The notes: generated from the letters alone by a model not told the origin. A stretch of DNA of 64,000 nt from Pusillimonas noertemannii (GCF_003096595.1 NZ_QEKO01000001.1:558001-622000), one strand, 5' to 3'; counted from the first letter of the stretch, positions 46,733-56,919 are shown. Numbers and translations are program-made.

Positions 46733-49216
46733 ATGTTGCGTCATCGTCTTGCCGCGCTGTTCGAGCCGCGATCTCTGCTCGTTGTCAGCCATCGTTCCTT
46801 GCCCGTGGCCCGAAGCCTGCCGTCTTCGCTGGCGCGCGCGGCCACTTTCGTCAAGCCGCAGGCCACGTCCCCGGCGGGTGCCGTCGACCTTGCCGTGCCC
46901 GAGGTCCTGGCTGGTGTCGAGCGGGGCGAGCGCGTCGACCTGGCCCTGCTGTGCGTGCATTCGGCGCAGCTTCCCCAGGTGCTCGAGGCCATTGGCCCGC
47001 ACCGGCCCCGCGCGCTGATCCTGCTCTCTACCGAAACCGCGCCCGACAACGCCCTCGAGGACATGATCTACTGCCGCAGTTGGGCCCGCCTGAACGATTG
47101 CGCCTTGCTGGGCCCGCGTTCGTTCGGCGTGCAGAACCCGTCCAGGGGGCTCAATTTCAGCCATATCCCGCAAATGGCCCAGACCGGCAAGGTGGCGCTG
47201 GTGACCCAGTCGCGATCCCTTGTCGCGGCGGTACTCGACTGGGCCATCGACGTCAGGCTGGGTTTTTCCACCGTCGTCTCGCTGGGCGACGAAGCGGGCG
47301 TAGAGGTTGCGCAGGTACTCGACTACCTGGCCAACGATCGCCATACCGAAAGCATCGCCCTGTATCTTGAAGACACTTTCACCGCGCGCTCTCTGGCAAG
47401 CGCCCTGCGCTCGGCGGCCAGCGTCAAGCCCGTCGTGGTGCTCAAGGCGGGCCAGCTGGGCCAGGCCTCCGAGGCCGGCGAAGCGGTCTTCAATGCCATG
47501 CTGCGGCGGGCGGGCGCCGTGCGCGTGCCTTATTTCGTACAGTTGTTCTCGGCGATCAAGGTGCTGCGCTATACCTACTGGCCGCGCGGCCGCCGCATAG
47601 CGGTCTTTTCCAATGGCGACGGCGCGGCCCAGCTGGCCATGACCGTCATCGGCCCCAGCTTTCCCGTTCTGCGCGCCGAACTCGGCAAGTCTACGGTCAA
47701 GGCGCTGGCCGACGTGCTCGAGCCCGGCGCCCAGGTGCTCAATCCCATTGCCACCTCTTTGCCGCTCACGCCCGAGATCGTCCGCTCGGTGGTAGAGATA
47801 CTGGCCGGCGACGCTGCCGTCGACGGGGTGCTGGTGCTGCTGGCGCCCGACCCCCTGGCCGACATGACCCGGGTGGCGCACCAGCTTGCGGTCAGTGCGC
47901 CGGCGGCACGCAAGCCGGTCATCACCTGCTTCATGGGCGAAGAAACCGTGCGCCCCCTGCGCCACCTGCTCGACGAGGTCGGCACGCCCGCATTCCGCAC
48001 GCCCGAATCCGCCGCCAACGCCTTCGGCGTATTGGCCTCATACCACTACAATCAATTGCTGTCGCGGCAGACCCTGCCGCCCGAATCCCTGCAACGAGAG
48101 CCGCTGCTGGAGCAGGCGCGCGCCGTGCTGGCGCAACTGCGGGCCGAGCGCCGCACCGAACTGACTCTGGCCGAGTGCTGGGAACTGCTCGATTGCTTCC
48201 ACATTCCCCTGCATCGGCCCCAGGGCGAATCCGCAGTCGACACCTGGACGGCCGACGAGCCCCTGATGGCCATCCGCGCGCGGCGCGACCCCCGCTTCGG
48301 GCCCTACATCAAGTTCGGAACCGGCGGCACCGGCGCCCTGTCGGCCAACGACAGGGCGGTCGACCTGCCGCCCCTCAACAGCTTCCTGGCGCGCCAGCTT
48401 ATCGAACGCAGCCTGATCTGGAACCGCGTCCTGTCGCGCGAGATGTCTCCGGCGGCCTTCGACAATCTGCGTGAAACGCTCGAGCGCATATCGGTGCTGG
48501 TCAGCGAACTGCCCGAGATCGACAGCCTTGTCCTCGATCCGATGGTGGCCGGCGCCGGCCACGTCACGGCGCATGGCGTCCGGATGAGCCTGTCCACGTC
48601 CACCGTGCTGGTGCTGCCCGAGTCGTCGGGCTACCGCCACATGACCATCCACCCCTATCCGCGCAGGCTGGTGCAGCACAAACGCTTCGACGACGGCCGC
48701 GCCTGGACGATGAGGCCCATACGGCCCGAAGACGCCGAGCCCCTGCAGGAATTCATACGCGGCCTGTCGACCGAGGCGCGCTACATGCGTTTCGTGTCGA
48801 TGCTGCGCGAACTCACGCCCAGCATGCTGGCGCGCTACACGCGCATCGACTACGACCGCGAACTGGCCCTGGTCGCCACGGTGCAGGTGCCCAATCCCGA
48901 GCACCGGGGACATCCCCGCGAGCAGATCATCGGCTTTGCGCATTACCTGCGGCACCCCGATGGGCGCGGCGCCGAGTATGCCCTGGTCATCGGCGACGAC
49001 TGGCAGCGCCGCCGCCTGGGTACGGTGCTGATGCTGGGCCTGATCGAGGCGGCGCAGATACAGGGCTTTGCGTACATCGACGGCTATGTGCTGTCGTCCA
49101 ATCGCGGCATGCTCAGGCTCATGGAAAGCCTGGGTTTTCGCAACGACAGCATCCCGGACGACCCCGGCACGCGCAGGGTGTGGCTCGACCTGGGCTCTCG
49201 CGCCATCGACGCATAG
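46733..49216 (+). CDS. Acyl-CoA synthetase (NDP-forming)-like / GNAT acetyltransferase fusion with eroded ATP-grasp
   Basis: An 827-residue protein laid out like Pat/YfiQ lysine acetyltransferases: a CoA-binding and CoA-ligase region (about 1-450), an ATP-grasp remnant (about 478-640) and a C-terminal GNAT domain (about 650-827, with QRRRLGTVLMLGLIEAAQ and LSSNRGMLRLMESLGFR). The usual TQSGA of the ligase reads TQSRS at 159-162. Most of the ATP-grasp N-lobe, including its ATP-binding Lys and HK motif, is missing: the chain jumps from the start of the domain to RRDPRFGPYIKFGTGG. It is likely only an acetyltransferase. Confidence 0.82.
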   Translation: MLRHRLAALFEPRSLLVVSHRSLPVARSLPSSLARAATFVKPQATSPAGAVDLAVPEVLAGVERGERVDLALLCVHSAQLPQVLEAIGPHRPRALILLSTETAPDNALEDMIYCRSWARLNDCALLGPRSFGVQNPSRGLNFSHIPQMAQTGKVALVTQSRSLVAAVLDWAIDVRLGFSTVVSLGDEAGVEVAQVLDYLANDRHTESIALYLEDTFTARSLASALRSAASVKPVVVLKAGQLGQASEAGEAVFNAMLRRAGAVRVPYFVQLFSAIKVLRYTYWPRGRRIAVFSNGDGAAQLAMTVIGPSFPVLRAELGKSTVKALADVLEPGAQVLNPIATSLPLTPEIVRSVVEILAGDAAVDGVLVLLAPDPLADMTRVAHQLAVSAPAARKPVITCFMGEETVRPLRHLLDEVGTPAFRTPESAANAFGVLASYHYNQLLSRQTLPPESLQREPLLEQARAVLAQLRAERRTELTLAECWELLDCFHIPLHRPQGESAVDTWTADEPLMAIRARRDPRFGPYIKFGTGGTGALSANDRAVDLPPLNSFLARQLIERSLIWNRVLSREMSPAAFDNLRETLERISVLVSELPEIDSLVLDPMVAGAGHVTAHGVRMSLSTSTVLVLPESSGYRHMTIHPYPRRLVQHKRFDDGRAWTMRPIRPEDAEPLQEFIRGLSTEARYMRFVSMLRELTPSMLARYTRIDYDRELALVATVQVPNPEHRGHPREQIIGFAHYLRHPDGRGAEYALVIGDDWQRRRLGTVLMLGLIEAAQIQGFAYIDGYVLSSNRGMLRLMESLGFRNDSIPDDPGTRRVWLDLGSRAIDA

Positions 49217-49248
49217 GGCCTGTTAACCCCAAAAGGGCTGCCGCACTG
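49217..49248 (+). repeat. Short interspersed repeat, copy D
   Basis: GGCCTGTTAACCCC directly follows the stop codon of the acetyltransferase gene, with a weaker CCGCA end. Confidence 0.4.
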
Positions 49249-49281
49249 GCCGGCAAAGGCCAGGCAGGCTGGCCCCCGGGT

Positions 49282-49956
49282 TCAGCCGCGCAGCACCTGC
49301 TTCAGGAAGGCCGCGATGTCATTGACTTCTTCGAGGCAGACCGAATGCGGCATGGGGTAGGTCTTCCAGTCGACGCTATAGCCCATTTCCTGCAGCAATT
49401 GGCAAGATTTCTGCGCGCGCTGCAGTGGCACGACAGGGTCTTGAGTGCCGTGGGCCATGAAGATGGGCGTTTCTTTGTTTGCCGGGCTGAACTCGGCTTG
49501 CAGCGATTCGGCCAGCGGCAGGTAGCCTGACAGGGCGACAAGGCCCGCCAGTCTTTCGGGCAGGCGCAGGCCTGTTTGCAGCGTCATGGCGCAGCCCTGC
49601 GAGAACCCGGCCAGCACGATGTTGCCCGTGGCAATGCCACGCTGGTTCTCGCGCTGGATGAGGGCGCGAACCGCCTCCTGCGATTGCAGTATGCCCTGGG
49701 CGTCTTCGCGTTGGGCCAGGTCGGCGTTGCGGATGTCGTACCACGCCCGCATGGCCATGCCGCCGTTGATGGTTACCGGCTGTACCGGAGCATGTGGAAA
49801 CACGAAGCGGACGGCCGGCGCGTTGCCCAGGCGCAGTTCGGGGACGATGGGCGCGAAATCGTTTCCGTCGGCGCCCAGGCCATGCAGCCAGATGACGGCA
49901 TGGGTGGGATTGGGGGCGGTTTCGAGTTCGAGGGCGTCGAGCAGTTCGGGTTTCAT
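49282..49956 (-). CDS. Carboxylesterase / phospholipase family hydrolase
   Basis: A 224-residue alpha/beta hydrolase of the YpfH/Est type. The oxyanion strand is [14 protein letters not shown], the nucleophile elbow is AGFSQGCAM, the Asp is in GTQDPVVP and the His in YPMPHSV. It cleaves short acyl esters. It overlaps darP by ATGA. Confidence 0.9.
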   Translation of the reverse strand: MKPELLDALELETAPNPTHAVIWLHGLGADGNDFAPIVPELRLGNAPAVRFVFPHAPVQPVTINGGMAMRAWYDIRNADLAQREDAQGILQSQEAVRALIQRENQRGIATGNIVLAGFSQGCAMTLQTGLRLPERLAGLVALSGYLPLAESLQAEFSPANKETPIFMAHGTQDPVVPLQRAQKSCQLLQEMGYSVDWKTYPMPHSVCLEEVNDIAAFLKQVLRG

Positions 49957-50501
49957 GGTGTGTCGGGGGCGTCGCCAAGGGATTTCAGGGCCTGGAATAG
50001 GGCGCGGTAGTGCTTGCGCTGAGGCTCCTGACCGGGCTGCAGGGCTGCATTGCGCCCGGCCTCTTTGCGGCCTTCGCGGATAAGGGTGCGCAGTTGCTGG
50101 GCATCGGCGGCGGGGTGGTCGCGCAGCAGGTCTGTAAGGGCATCGTCGTTCTGCAGCAGCTCGTCGCGCAGGGTCTCTATGCGGTGCAGGGCGGCTGTTT
50201 CGGCGCGCGAGCCGTTCTGCCATATGGCCAGTTGGGTGCGGATGGCCTCGGCGTCGGCCTGGCGCATGAGCTTGCCGACATAGTGCACCTGGCGCCGCAG
50301 GCCCTCGCGGCTGGTGGTGCGCTGGGCCAGGCGGATGGCTTCGAAGAGCGATTCAGAAAGCGGCAGTTGCCGCAGCCTGTCGGTGGGCAGCTCGACCAGC
50401 TGCTTGCCCAGGTCGAGCAAGGCATGCATGTCGCGCTTGATCTGCGTCTTGCTGGGACGGTCTGGGGCGGAGTCGTCGTAGGGAGTGGGTTCTTGCGTCA
50501 T
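49953..50501 (-). CDS. darP: Dual-action ribosomal maturation protein DarP (YjgA, DUF615)
   Basis: A 182-residue helical protein that acts in late 50S assembly. [20 protein letters not shown] at the N-terminus, [12 protein letters not shown] and [13 protein letters not shown]-like [14 protein letters not shown] are family marks. It is divergent from pmbA across 60 bp, an arrangement kept in many proteobacteria. Confidence 0.94.
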   Translation of the reverse strand: MTQEPTPYDDSAPDRPSKTQIKRDMHALLDLGKQLVELPTDRLRQLPLSESLFEAIRLAQRTTSREGLRRQVHYVGKLMRQADAEAIRTQLAIWQNGSRAETAALHRIETLRDELLQNDDALTDLLRDHPAADAQQLRTLIREGRKEAGRNAALQPGQEPQRKHYRALFQALKSLGDAPDTP

Positions 50502-50561
50502 GGAGACAAAAGTATTCGTGATTAGCGATATGATAACTGGGTAATATTTTCATGAGCAGCA

Positions 50562-51929
50562 ATGAGCGACCAACCCTCTTCCCATCTTCCCATCGAAACC
50601 AATCAGCAGATTTTTCGCGAGCTGGTGCAGAAAGCGCTCGGCTATGCCAAAGGCCTGGGCGCTTCCGATGCCGTCGCCGAGCTGTCCGAAAGCCGCGGCC
50701 TGTCTGTCTCGGTGCGCAACCAAGACATAGAAACCGTCGAGCAGACCCGCGACCGCTCGCTCGATGTCACCGTGTTCGCCGGCCAGCAGCGGGGCTCGGC
50801 CTCCACTTCTGATTTTTCCGACCAGGCCCTGCGCGAGACCGTGGATGCGGCCTGGCATATTGCCCGCTATACGGCGGCCGACCCGGCGGCAGGCCTGCCC
50901 GAGGCCGAATACCTCGCGTCCGACTTCATCGACCTGCAGTTGCATCACCCCTGGGACATCGACACCGAGGCCGCGGCGGCCATCGCCCTGCAGGCCGAGC
51001 GGGCGGCGCGCGACCTCAGCCCCCTGGTCAGCAATACCGACGGCGCCTCGGTGGGCACTTTCGAAGGACATTTCGTGCTGGGCAACAGCCGCGGCTTTCT
51101 GGGCGGCTATCCCTATTCGCGGCACACCGTCTCGGTTGCGCCCATTGCCGGCCGGGGCGCCAATATGCAGCGCGACTATTGGTACAGCTCGCATCGCGAT
51201 CCGCGCCGCCTGGCCGATCCCCGCGAAGTGGGCCGCTACGCGGCCCAGCGCACGCTGGCCAGGCTGTCGGCGCGCCGCATAAAAACCGGCCGCTTCCCGG
51301 TGCTGTTCGAAGCGCCCCTGGCAGTGGGCCTGCTGGGCTCGCTGGTGCAGGCGGCCAGCGGCGGGGCGCTGTACCGCAAGGCCAGCTTCCTGCTTGATTC
51401 CCTTGGCCAACAGGTCATGGCCGACCACCTTACGGTGGTCGAGAATCCCTACGTGCCCGAAGCCATGGGCAGTTCGTCATTCGACGACGAGGGCGTGCGC
51501 ACCCAGGCGCGCAATGTGGTGGCCTCGGGTGTGCTGCAGGGCTATTTTCTTTCGTCGTACACGGCGCGCAAGCTGGGCATGACAACCACCGGCAATGCGG
51601 GCGGTTCCCACAATCTGCGGCTGGTGTCGCGGCTAACCCGTCCGGGCGACGACCTGGAGGCCATGCTCAAGAAAATGGGCACCGGCTTCCTCGTTACCGA
51701 GCTGATCGGCCAGGGCGTCAACTACGTTACGGGCGATTATTCGCGCGGCGCCTTCGGCTATTGGGTGCAAAACGGCGAAATCCAGCACGCGGTGCAAGAA
51801 GTCACCATTGCCGGCAACCTGGCCGACATGCTGCGCCAGATCGTGGCCGTGGGGTCCGACGCCATCACGCGCGGCTCCAAGACCACGGGCTCGGTCCTGA
51901 TCGAGCAAATGGCGATCGCCGGACAATGA
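50562..51929 (+). CDS. pmbA: Metalloprotease PmbA (TldE)
   Basis: A 455-residue subunit of the TldD/TldE peptidase. EAPLAVGLLGSLVQAASGGAL, FDDEGVRTQARNVV and GNAGGSHNLRL are family motifs; the zinc-binding HExxxH belongs to TldD and is rightly absent. It removes leader or unfolded peptides in the cytoplasm. tldD is not in the window. Confidence 0.95.
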   Translation: MSDQPSSHLPIETNQQIFRELVQKALGYAKGLGASDAVAELSESRGLSVSVRNQDIETVEQTRDRSLDVTVFAGQQRGSASTSDFSDQALRETVDAAWHIARYTAADPAAGLPEAEYLASDFIDLQLHHPWDIDTEAAAAIALQAERAARDLSPLVSNTDGASVGTFEGHFVLGNSRGFLGGYPYSRHTVSVAPIAGRGANMQRDYWYSSHRDPRRLADPREVGRYAAQRTLARLSARRIKTGRFPVLFEAPLAVGLLGSLVQAASGGALYRKASFLLDSLGQQVMADHLTVVENPYVPEAMGSSSFDDEGVRTQARNVVASGVLQGYFLSSYTARKLGMTTTGNAGGSHNLRLVSRLTRPGDDLEAMLKKMGTGFLVTELIGQGVNYVTGDYSRGAFGYWVQNGEIQHAVQEVTIAGNLADMLRQIVAVGSDAITRGSKTTGSVLIEQMAIAGQ

Positions 51930-52095
51930 AACAACAATCAGGGCCCCGGCAGGGCCGCCGGGCAGGCGCAGGCAAGGGGTCTCGGCTGCGGGCGCGGGCC
52001 GCGTGCACGCAGCCTGTGCTGCATGCCCCGCGTGGGCAACAGGGCATTCCAGGCTGGGCCGCCGCGCCCTTGCTTGGCGTTCGTGCAACATATCC

Positions 52096-52123
52096 TTGGA
52101 AAAACAAGAAGATATGTTAATAT
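52096..52123 (+). promoter_or_regulatory. Promoter of rplM-rpsI
   Basis: TTGGAA (52096-52101), 16 bp, TAATAT (52118-52123), in a local AT-rich patch. It predicts a leader of about 245 nt. Confidence 0.6.
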
Positions 52124-52215
52124 AGAGGGCTTACTTTGGCTTATAGGCTTGGCACGGGCGAATTACAACGCTTTGGCGGGGCTTTTAAGCCGGGGTTTAC
52201 CAGGGTTGCCGGCTT

Positions 52216-52265
52216 GAATCGCATGAATGCTCAGTGAATCGCATGAATGCTCAGTGAATCGCATG
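52216..52265 (+). repeat. 20-bp tandem repeat in the rplM leader
   Basis: GAATCGCATGAATGCTCAGT twice in a row, then the first 10 bases again. Confidence 0.9.
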
Positions 52266-52324
52266 GCTCTTTTGCGCGTACCTTGTTGTATGTACGTGTT
52301 TTGTGCGTTCAAGCCACCTGGGCG

Positions 52325-52340
52325 CGCCGGATGTCCGGCG
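52325..52340 (+). promoter_or_regulatory. Leader hairpin before rplM
   Basis: CGCCGG, ATGT, CCGGCG, followed 15 bases later by a T-run, 38 bp before the start codon. It could be part of the L13 autoregulatory leader or an attenuator. Confidence 0.45.
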
Positions 52341-52377
52341 GCCTTTGCACCCTTTTTTAAATTTATCAGGAACCATC

Positions 52378-52806
52378 ATGAAGACCTTCGTGGCCAAGCC
52401 GCATGAAGTCAAGCGTGACTGGTACGTGATTGACGCCAAGGGCAAAGTCCTGGGTCGTGTGGCCAGCGAAGTCGCACGCCGTTTGCGCGGCAAGCACAAG
52501 CCAGAATTCACGCCTCACGTTGACACCGGCGATTACATCGTCATCATCAACGCAGCCGATATCGTCGTTACCGGTAACAAGGCACAAGACAAGCGTTACT
52601 ACCGTCACTCGGGCTATCCCGGCGGTATCACCGAGACCAACTTCGAGAAGATGCAGCAGCGTTTTCCGGGTCGCGCCCTGCAAAAGGCTGTCAAGGGCAT
52701 GCTGCCCAAGGGCCCGCTGGGCTACGCCATGGCCAAGAAACTCAAGGTTTACGCTGGCGCAGAGCATCCCCATGCCGCGCAACAGCCCAAGCCTCTCGAA
52801 ATCTAA
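52378..52806 (+). CDS. rplM: 50S ribosomal protein L13
   Basis: A 142-residue protein of standard length. It begins [20 protein letters not shown], and GDYIVIINA and [18 protein letters not shown] are family blocks. CAGGAA before the ATG at 52378 fits. rpsI follows after 9 bp, the usual pair. Confidence 0.98.
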   Translation: MKTFVAKPHEVKRDWYVIDAKGKVLGRVASEVARRLRGKHKPEFTPHVDTGDYIVIINAADIVVTGNKAQDKRYYRHSGYPGGITETNFEKMQQRFPGRALQKAVKGMLPKGPLGYAMAKKLKVYAGAEHPHAAQQPKPLEI

Positions 52807-52815
52807 GGATAGGTC

Positions 52816-53208
52816 ATGATCGGTAATTGGAACTATGGAACCGGCCGCCGCAAAACTTCCGTGGCGCGCGTGTTCTTGAAAAAAGGTTCGGGCAAGATCG
52901 TCGTCAACGGCAAGCCCGTCGACGAGTACTTCGCTCGTGAAACCGGCCGTATGATCGTGCGCCAGCCGCTCGAACTCACCGGCCACCTCGAGTCGTTCGA
53001 TTTTCACATCAACGTGCACGGTGGCGGCGAAAGCGGCCAGGCCGGCGCGGTGCGCCACGGCATCACCCGTGCGCTCATCGACTACGACGAAACGCTCAAG
53101 CCTTCGCTGAAGCAAGCGGGCCTGGTCACCCGCGATGCGCGCGAAGTCGAGCGCAAGAAAGTGGGTTTCCACAAGGCGCGTCGCCGCAAGCAGTTCAGCA
53201 AGCGCTAA
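52816..53208 (+). CDS. rpsI: 30S ribosomal protein S9
   Basis: A 130-residue protein. [20 protein letters not shown] and [14 protein letters not shown] are diagnostic, and the basic tail RRRKQFSKR reaches the P-site tRNA. Confidence 0.98.
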   Translation: MIGNWNYGTGRRKTSVARVFLKKGSGKIVVNGKPVDEYFARETGRMIVRQPLELTGHLESFDFHINVHGGGESGQAGAVRHGITRALIDYDETLKPSLKQAGLVTRDAREVERKKVGFHKARRRKQFSKR

Positions 53209-53253
53209 TCAAGGCGAGGCAAGGGCGGCCCGCCGCCTTTTGCATCGTGGCAC

Positions 53254-53280
53254 AAAGGCTCCGGCTCGCCGGGGCCTTTT
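53254..53280 (+). terminator. Rho-independent terminator of rplM-rpsI
   Basis: AAAGGCTCCGG, CTCG, CCGGGGCC followed by TTTT. Confidence 0.8.
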
Positions 53281-53444
53281 GCCGTTCAGGGCCGGCCGTG
53301 CGGGACACGCAGCATGCGCCGCACAGGCCTATACTTGGAACTGCGCATGGGCGCGGAATGGGCCTGCGGGGCGTTCACCCCGGGGGCGTTCCGCGCTTGT
53401 AGCATAATCGGGTTTTCACCTTTTCTATTTTTTGGGGCAAGGTC

Positions 53445-54503
53445 ATGGCAGCAGGCAGTCTGGTCAAGGTAGGCATCGTGGGCGGCACGGGTTACACGGG
53501 GGTAGAGCTTTTGCGCCTGCTGGCCCAGCATCCGAACGTGCAACTGCGGGCCATCACCTCGCGCAAGGAAGACGGCATGCCTGTGGCCGATATGTACCCC
53601 AGCCTGCGCGGCAAGGTCGACCTGCGCTTCCAGACGCCAGAATCCGCCGCGCTTGATCAGTGCGACGTGGTCTTTTTTGCCACCCCCCACGGCGTGGCCA
53701 TGAGCCAGGCGCAGGCCCTGCTCGACAAAGGCGTGCGCATCATCGACCTGGCGGCCGACTTCCGCCTGCAGGACACCGCTGTTTTCGAACAGTGGTACAA
53801 AATGCCGCATGCCTGCCCGCAGATCCTGGCCGATTCGGTCTACGGCCTGGTCGAACTCAATCGCCAGCGCATCGCCGGCGCCCAGGTCATCGGCAATCCG
53901 GGCTGCTATCCCACCACCGTCATCCTGGGCCTGCTTCCCCTGCTTGAAGGCGGACGCCAGCTGATCGACGCCGGCCACGTCATTGCCGATTCGAAGTCGG
54001 GGGTTTCCGGCGCCGGTCGCACGGCGTCGGTGGGCACCCTGTACTCTGAGGCCGGCGACAATTTCAAGGCCTATGGGGTGGCGGGCCACCGTCATCACCC
54101 CGAGATTTCCGAGCAGCTCGACCTGATCGCCGGCCGCAAGGTGGGGCTTACCTTCGTGCCGCACCTGGTGCCCATGATACGGGGCATGTTCTCTACCCTG
54201 TATGCGCGCATTCTGCCCGAAGCCATGAACACCGATTTCCAGGCGCTGTACGAGCAGCGTTATGCCGACGAGGCCTTCGTCGACGTCATGCCGGCCGGCA
54301 GCCTGCCTGAAACCCGTTCGGTCAGGGCGGCCAATACGCTGCGCATCGCCGTTCATCGTCCGGGCAACGGCGACCAGCTGGTGGTGCTGGTGGTTCAAGA
54401 CAACCTCGTCAAGGGGGCTTCGGGCCAGGCAGTGCAGAACATGAACCTGATGTTCGGCCTGCCCGAAGATGCCGGCCTGGGCGCGATTGCCGTCCTGCCC
54501 TGA
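53445..54503 (+). CDS. argC: N-acetyl-gamma-glutamyl-phosphate reductase
   Basis: A 352-residue NADPH enzyme of arginine synthesis. [18 protein letters not shown] binds NADP, and the nucleophile is C154 in [27 protein letters not shown] carries the catalytic His. It acts with argJ, which is elsewhere in the window. Confidence 0.97.
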   Translation: MAAGSLVKVGIVGGTGYTGVELLRLLAQHPNVQLRAITSRKEDGMPVADMYPSLRGKVDLRFQTPESAALDQCDVVFFATPHGVAMSQAQALLDKGVRIIDLAADFRLQDTAVFEQWYKMPHACPQILADSVYGLVELNRQRIAGAQVIGNPGCYPTTVILGLLPLLEGGRQLIDAGHVIADSKSGVSGAGRTASVGTLYSEAGDNFKAYGVAGHRHHPEISEQLDLIAGRKVGLTFVPHLVPMIRGMFSTLYARILPEAMNTDFQALYEQRYADEAFVDVMPAGSLPETRSVRAANTLRIAVHRPGNGDQLVVLVVQDNLVKGASGQAVQNMNLMFGLPEDAGLGAIAVLP

Positions 54504-54544
54504 AAAAGGCAGAACTTTAGCGCCCGGGCATGGTCTGTTGGTAA

Positions 54545-55315
54545 ATGAATCACGCACAATCCGGGCAAGAAACCCCGCCGGGCACACCGCCCGGCCGCCG
54601 GCATGGCGGCTGGATCTGGTTTTGGCTGCTGCTGGCGGCCCTTGCCGGCGCCGCCGCCGGTTACTGGGCAGCCAGTACGGCAGGCGAAGAAACCGCCGCC
54701 GCGCGATATCGCCAGCTCAAGTCGCAGTTCGAGCTGGTAACCGCGCAAAATCATCACGATTACCAGGCCTTGCAAGGCCGCCTCGATACCCTGCAAGGGC
54801 AGATGCTGGTCGAAGAAAGCACCCGTAAAAGCCTCGAGGCGGCATTGCAGTCCACCCAGGCCGAGCTGGGCCGGGCGCGCGACCAACTGGCCTTCTTCGA
54901 CCGATTGCTGCCGCCGGGCCCCAATGGGTCGGTCAGCATCAGGGCGCTTGATTTCGAGCCGCGCGGCCCCACTTTGTTATACAAGGTGCTGCTGATGCGC
55001 AATGCGCCGGGCACCGAGCCCTTTGCCGGCCGCATGCAGTTCGTTGCCAAGGGCAGCATGGGCGGCAAGGCGGTTACCCTAACGCTCGAGCCTGCCGCGG
55101 CCCCGGCCGCCGAAGAGGCCGCCACCGATGTTTCAGACGCCGAAGGCGCCGCCTCCGAACAGACGCCGCTGGCCCTGCAGTTCGAGCAATTCCAGCGCAG
55201 CGAGGGCATGCTCGACCTGCCCGAAGGCTTCGAGGCGGCGTCGGTTACCCTGAATGTGCTCGAAGGCAAAACGCTGCGGGTGTCGCGCACTGTCAATTTG
55301 CCTGCGGGCGAATAG
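54545..55315 (+). CDS. Single-span membrane protein with coiled coil (DUF6776-like)
   Basis: A 256-residue protein. One membrane helix (WIWFWLLLAALAGAAAGYWAA, about 23-43) is followed by a coiled coil (about 50-115, Gln/Leu/Glu heptads). The extracytoplasmic domain has beta character (VSIRALDFEPRGPTLLYKVLLM). An acidic Ala/Glu linker (about 180-205) interrupts it. It resembles an uncharacterised family that lies between argC and erpA in related genomes. Function unknown. Confidence 0.75.
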   Translation: MNHAQSGQETPPGTPPGRRHGGWIWFWLLLAALAGAAAGYWAASTAGEETAAARYRQLKSQFELVTAQNHHDYQALQGRLDTLQGQMLVEESTRKSLEAALQSTQAELGRARDQLAFFDRLLPPGPNGSVSIRALDFEPRGPTLLYKVLLMRNAPGTEPFAGRMQFVAKGSMGGKAVTLTLEPAAAPAAEEAATDVSDAEGAASEQTPLALQFEQFQRSEGMLDLPEGFEAASVTLNVLEGKTLRVSRTVNLPAGE

Positions 55316-55375
55316 ACCTTACAATGTAGTCATATAGAATGTTTTTTTGCAGCCGCAGGGTTGCCGGAGTACTCA

Positions 55376-55744
55376 ATGTCCACTCTCACCGAATCCGTCG
55401 ATCTGCAAGCGCCTCCGCCGGCCCTTGTTTTTACCGATGCCGCCGCGGCCAAGGTCAAAGACCTGCTGCTCGAAGAAGGCAACCCCGACCTCAAGCTGCG
55501 CGTTTTCGTCCAGGGCGGCGGGTGTTCGGGTTTCCAGTATGGTTTTACCTTCGATGAAACCATCAACGAAGACGACACCACCATCGATAAAGAGGGCGTC
55601 CAGCTCTTGATCGACCCCATGAGCTTCCAATATCTGTTTGGCGCCGAAATCGACTACAAAGACGATCTCGAGGGTGCGCAGTTCGTCATCCGCAATCCCA
55701 ACGCCACCTCCACCTGCGGCTGCGGCTCGTCGTTTACGGCGTAG
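55376..55744 (+). CDS. erpA: Iron-sulfur cluster insertion protein ErpA
   Basis: A 122-residue A-type carrier. The three cluster cysteines are C50 in [12 protein letters not shown] and C114/C116 in STCGCGSSF. It delivers Fe-S clusters to targets such as IspG/IspH. The ATG at 55376 ([10 protein letters not shown]) is preferred to one five codons upstream. Confidence 0.96.
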   Translation: MSTLTESVDLQAPPPALVFTDAAAAKVKDLLLEEGNPDLKLRVFVQGGGCSGFQYGFTFDETINEDDTTIDKEGVQLLIDPMSFQYLFGAEIDYKDDLEGAQFVIRNPNATSTCGCGSSFTA

Positions 55745-55786
55745 GCGGCTGGCGCAGGCCGGTTCGGTAGAAAGCGCGTTGCCGGC

Positions 55787-56905
55787 TCAAGCCGGATAGC
55801 GGGCGCCAAGCACCCTGGGTGCGCGGGCGCCCGTTACGCTTGGCAGGCCCGCGGCAATCCCCTCGAAGTGGGCGTGTGCCAGCCAGGCAAAGGCCAGGGC
55901 CTCGACGCTTTGCACCGGCACGCCCAGTTCGCTGGTGGGGCACACGGGCAAGCCCAGGCCTTGCGCCAGTTCTTTCATCAGGCCGCTGTTCAGTGCGCCT
56001 CCGCCGCATGCCAGCACTTCGCGGGTGGCCGGCGCATGTTCGGCCACCGCCTTGCAAATGCTCAGCACCGTCAGGCTCTGCAATGTGGCCTGCACGTCTT
56101 CGTCGGCCAGCCCCGCGTCTTGCAAGGGCTTCAGTCTTTCTTCCAGCCACGCGCGATTGAATAGATCGCGTCCCGTCGACTTGGGCGGAGGCAGGGCAAA
56201 CCATGGCTCGCTGTCGTATAGCCCTGCAAGAAGGCCCTGGTGGGTCTTGCCGGAGGCGGCCCAGCGGCCGTCGGCGTCATAAAGCTTTCCGGTCTTCTCG
56301 TGGCACCACAGGTCGAGCAAAACATTGGCCGGGCCGGTGTCGAAGCCCCGCAACGGCTGCCCGGGCTCGAGCAGGGTGACGTTGGCGATGCCTCCCAGGT
56401 TCAAGACCAGCCGCGGCTGGCCGTTCTGGAAGACTGCTTGATGGAAGGCGGGAACCAGAGGCGCGCCCTGGCCGCCGGCCGCGATGTCGCGCGAGCGAAA
56501 ATCGGCCACGACGTCGATGCCGGTGAGTTCGGCCAGCAGGGCGGGGGCGTTGATCTGGACAGAGTAGCCCGCCCCCGGGTCGTGCCTTACGGTTTGCCCG
56601 TGGGCGCCAATGGCCCGCAGCTGCCGGGGTGAAAGGCCGGCGTCGCTGATGACCTGGCGGCAGGCCTGGGCGTAAAGCCGGGCCAGCTCGTTGCCGGCGC
56701 GCGCGCCGCGCGCCAGTTCGTCATGGCCGGGTGTGTTCAGGGCCAGGAACTCGGCGCGCAGGGCGGCCGGCATGGGCAGCGATGCGCCGGCAAGAATGCG
56801 CGGTGGGCGCGCGGAAGGGAATTCGGCCAGCACGGCGTCCACGCCGTCTGTGCTGGTGCCCGACATGAGCCCGATGAAAAGCGGCGCGGAGCCTGGGCTG
56901 GCCAT
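55787..56905 (-). CDS. anmK: Anhydro-N-acetylmuramic acid kinase
   Basis: A 372-residue sugar kinase of cell-wall recycling. LFIGLMSGTSTDGVDAVLAEF is the ATP motif, IGAHGQTVRHDP is diagnostic and VLACGGGALNSGLMKEL is the adenosine motif. It is followed on the minus strand from the M23 peptidase gene after 14 bp; erpA lies convergent. Confidence 0.96.
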   Translation of the reverse strand: MASPGSAPLFIGLMSGTSTDGVDAVLAEFPSARPPRILAGASLPMPAALRAEFLALNTPGHDELARGARAGNELARLYAQACRQVISDAGLSPRQLRAIGAHGQTVRHDPGAGYSVQINAPALLAELTGIDVVADFRSRDIAAGGQGAPLVPAFHQAVFQNGQPRLVLNLGGIANVTLLEPGQPLRGFDTGPANVLLDLWCHEKTGKLYDADGRWAASGKTHQGLLAGLYDSEPWFALPPPKSTGRDLFNRAWLEERLKPLQDAGLADEDVQATLQSLTVLSICKAVAEHAPATREVLACGGGALNSGLMKELAQGLGLPVCPTSELGVPVQSVEALAFAWLAHAHFEGIAAGLPSVTGARAPRVLGARYPA

Positions 56906-56919
56906 GTGCGGCGCCCCGC

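Larger units (their letters stand above)
51930..52377. other. 448-bp gene-free region upstream of rplM
   Basis: Holds the rplM promoter, a 20-bp tandem repeat and a leader hairpin, each listed separately. The first 150 bp is GC-rich sequence with no gene. Confidence 0.6.
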
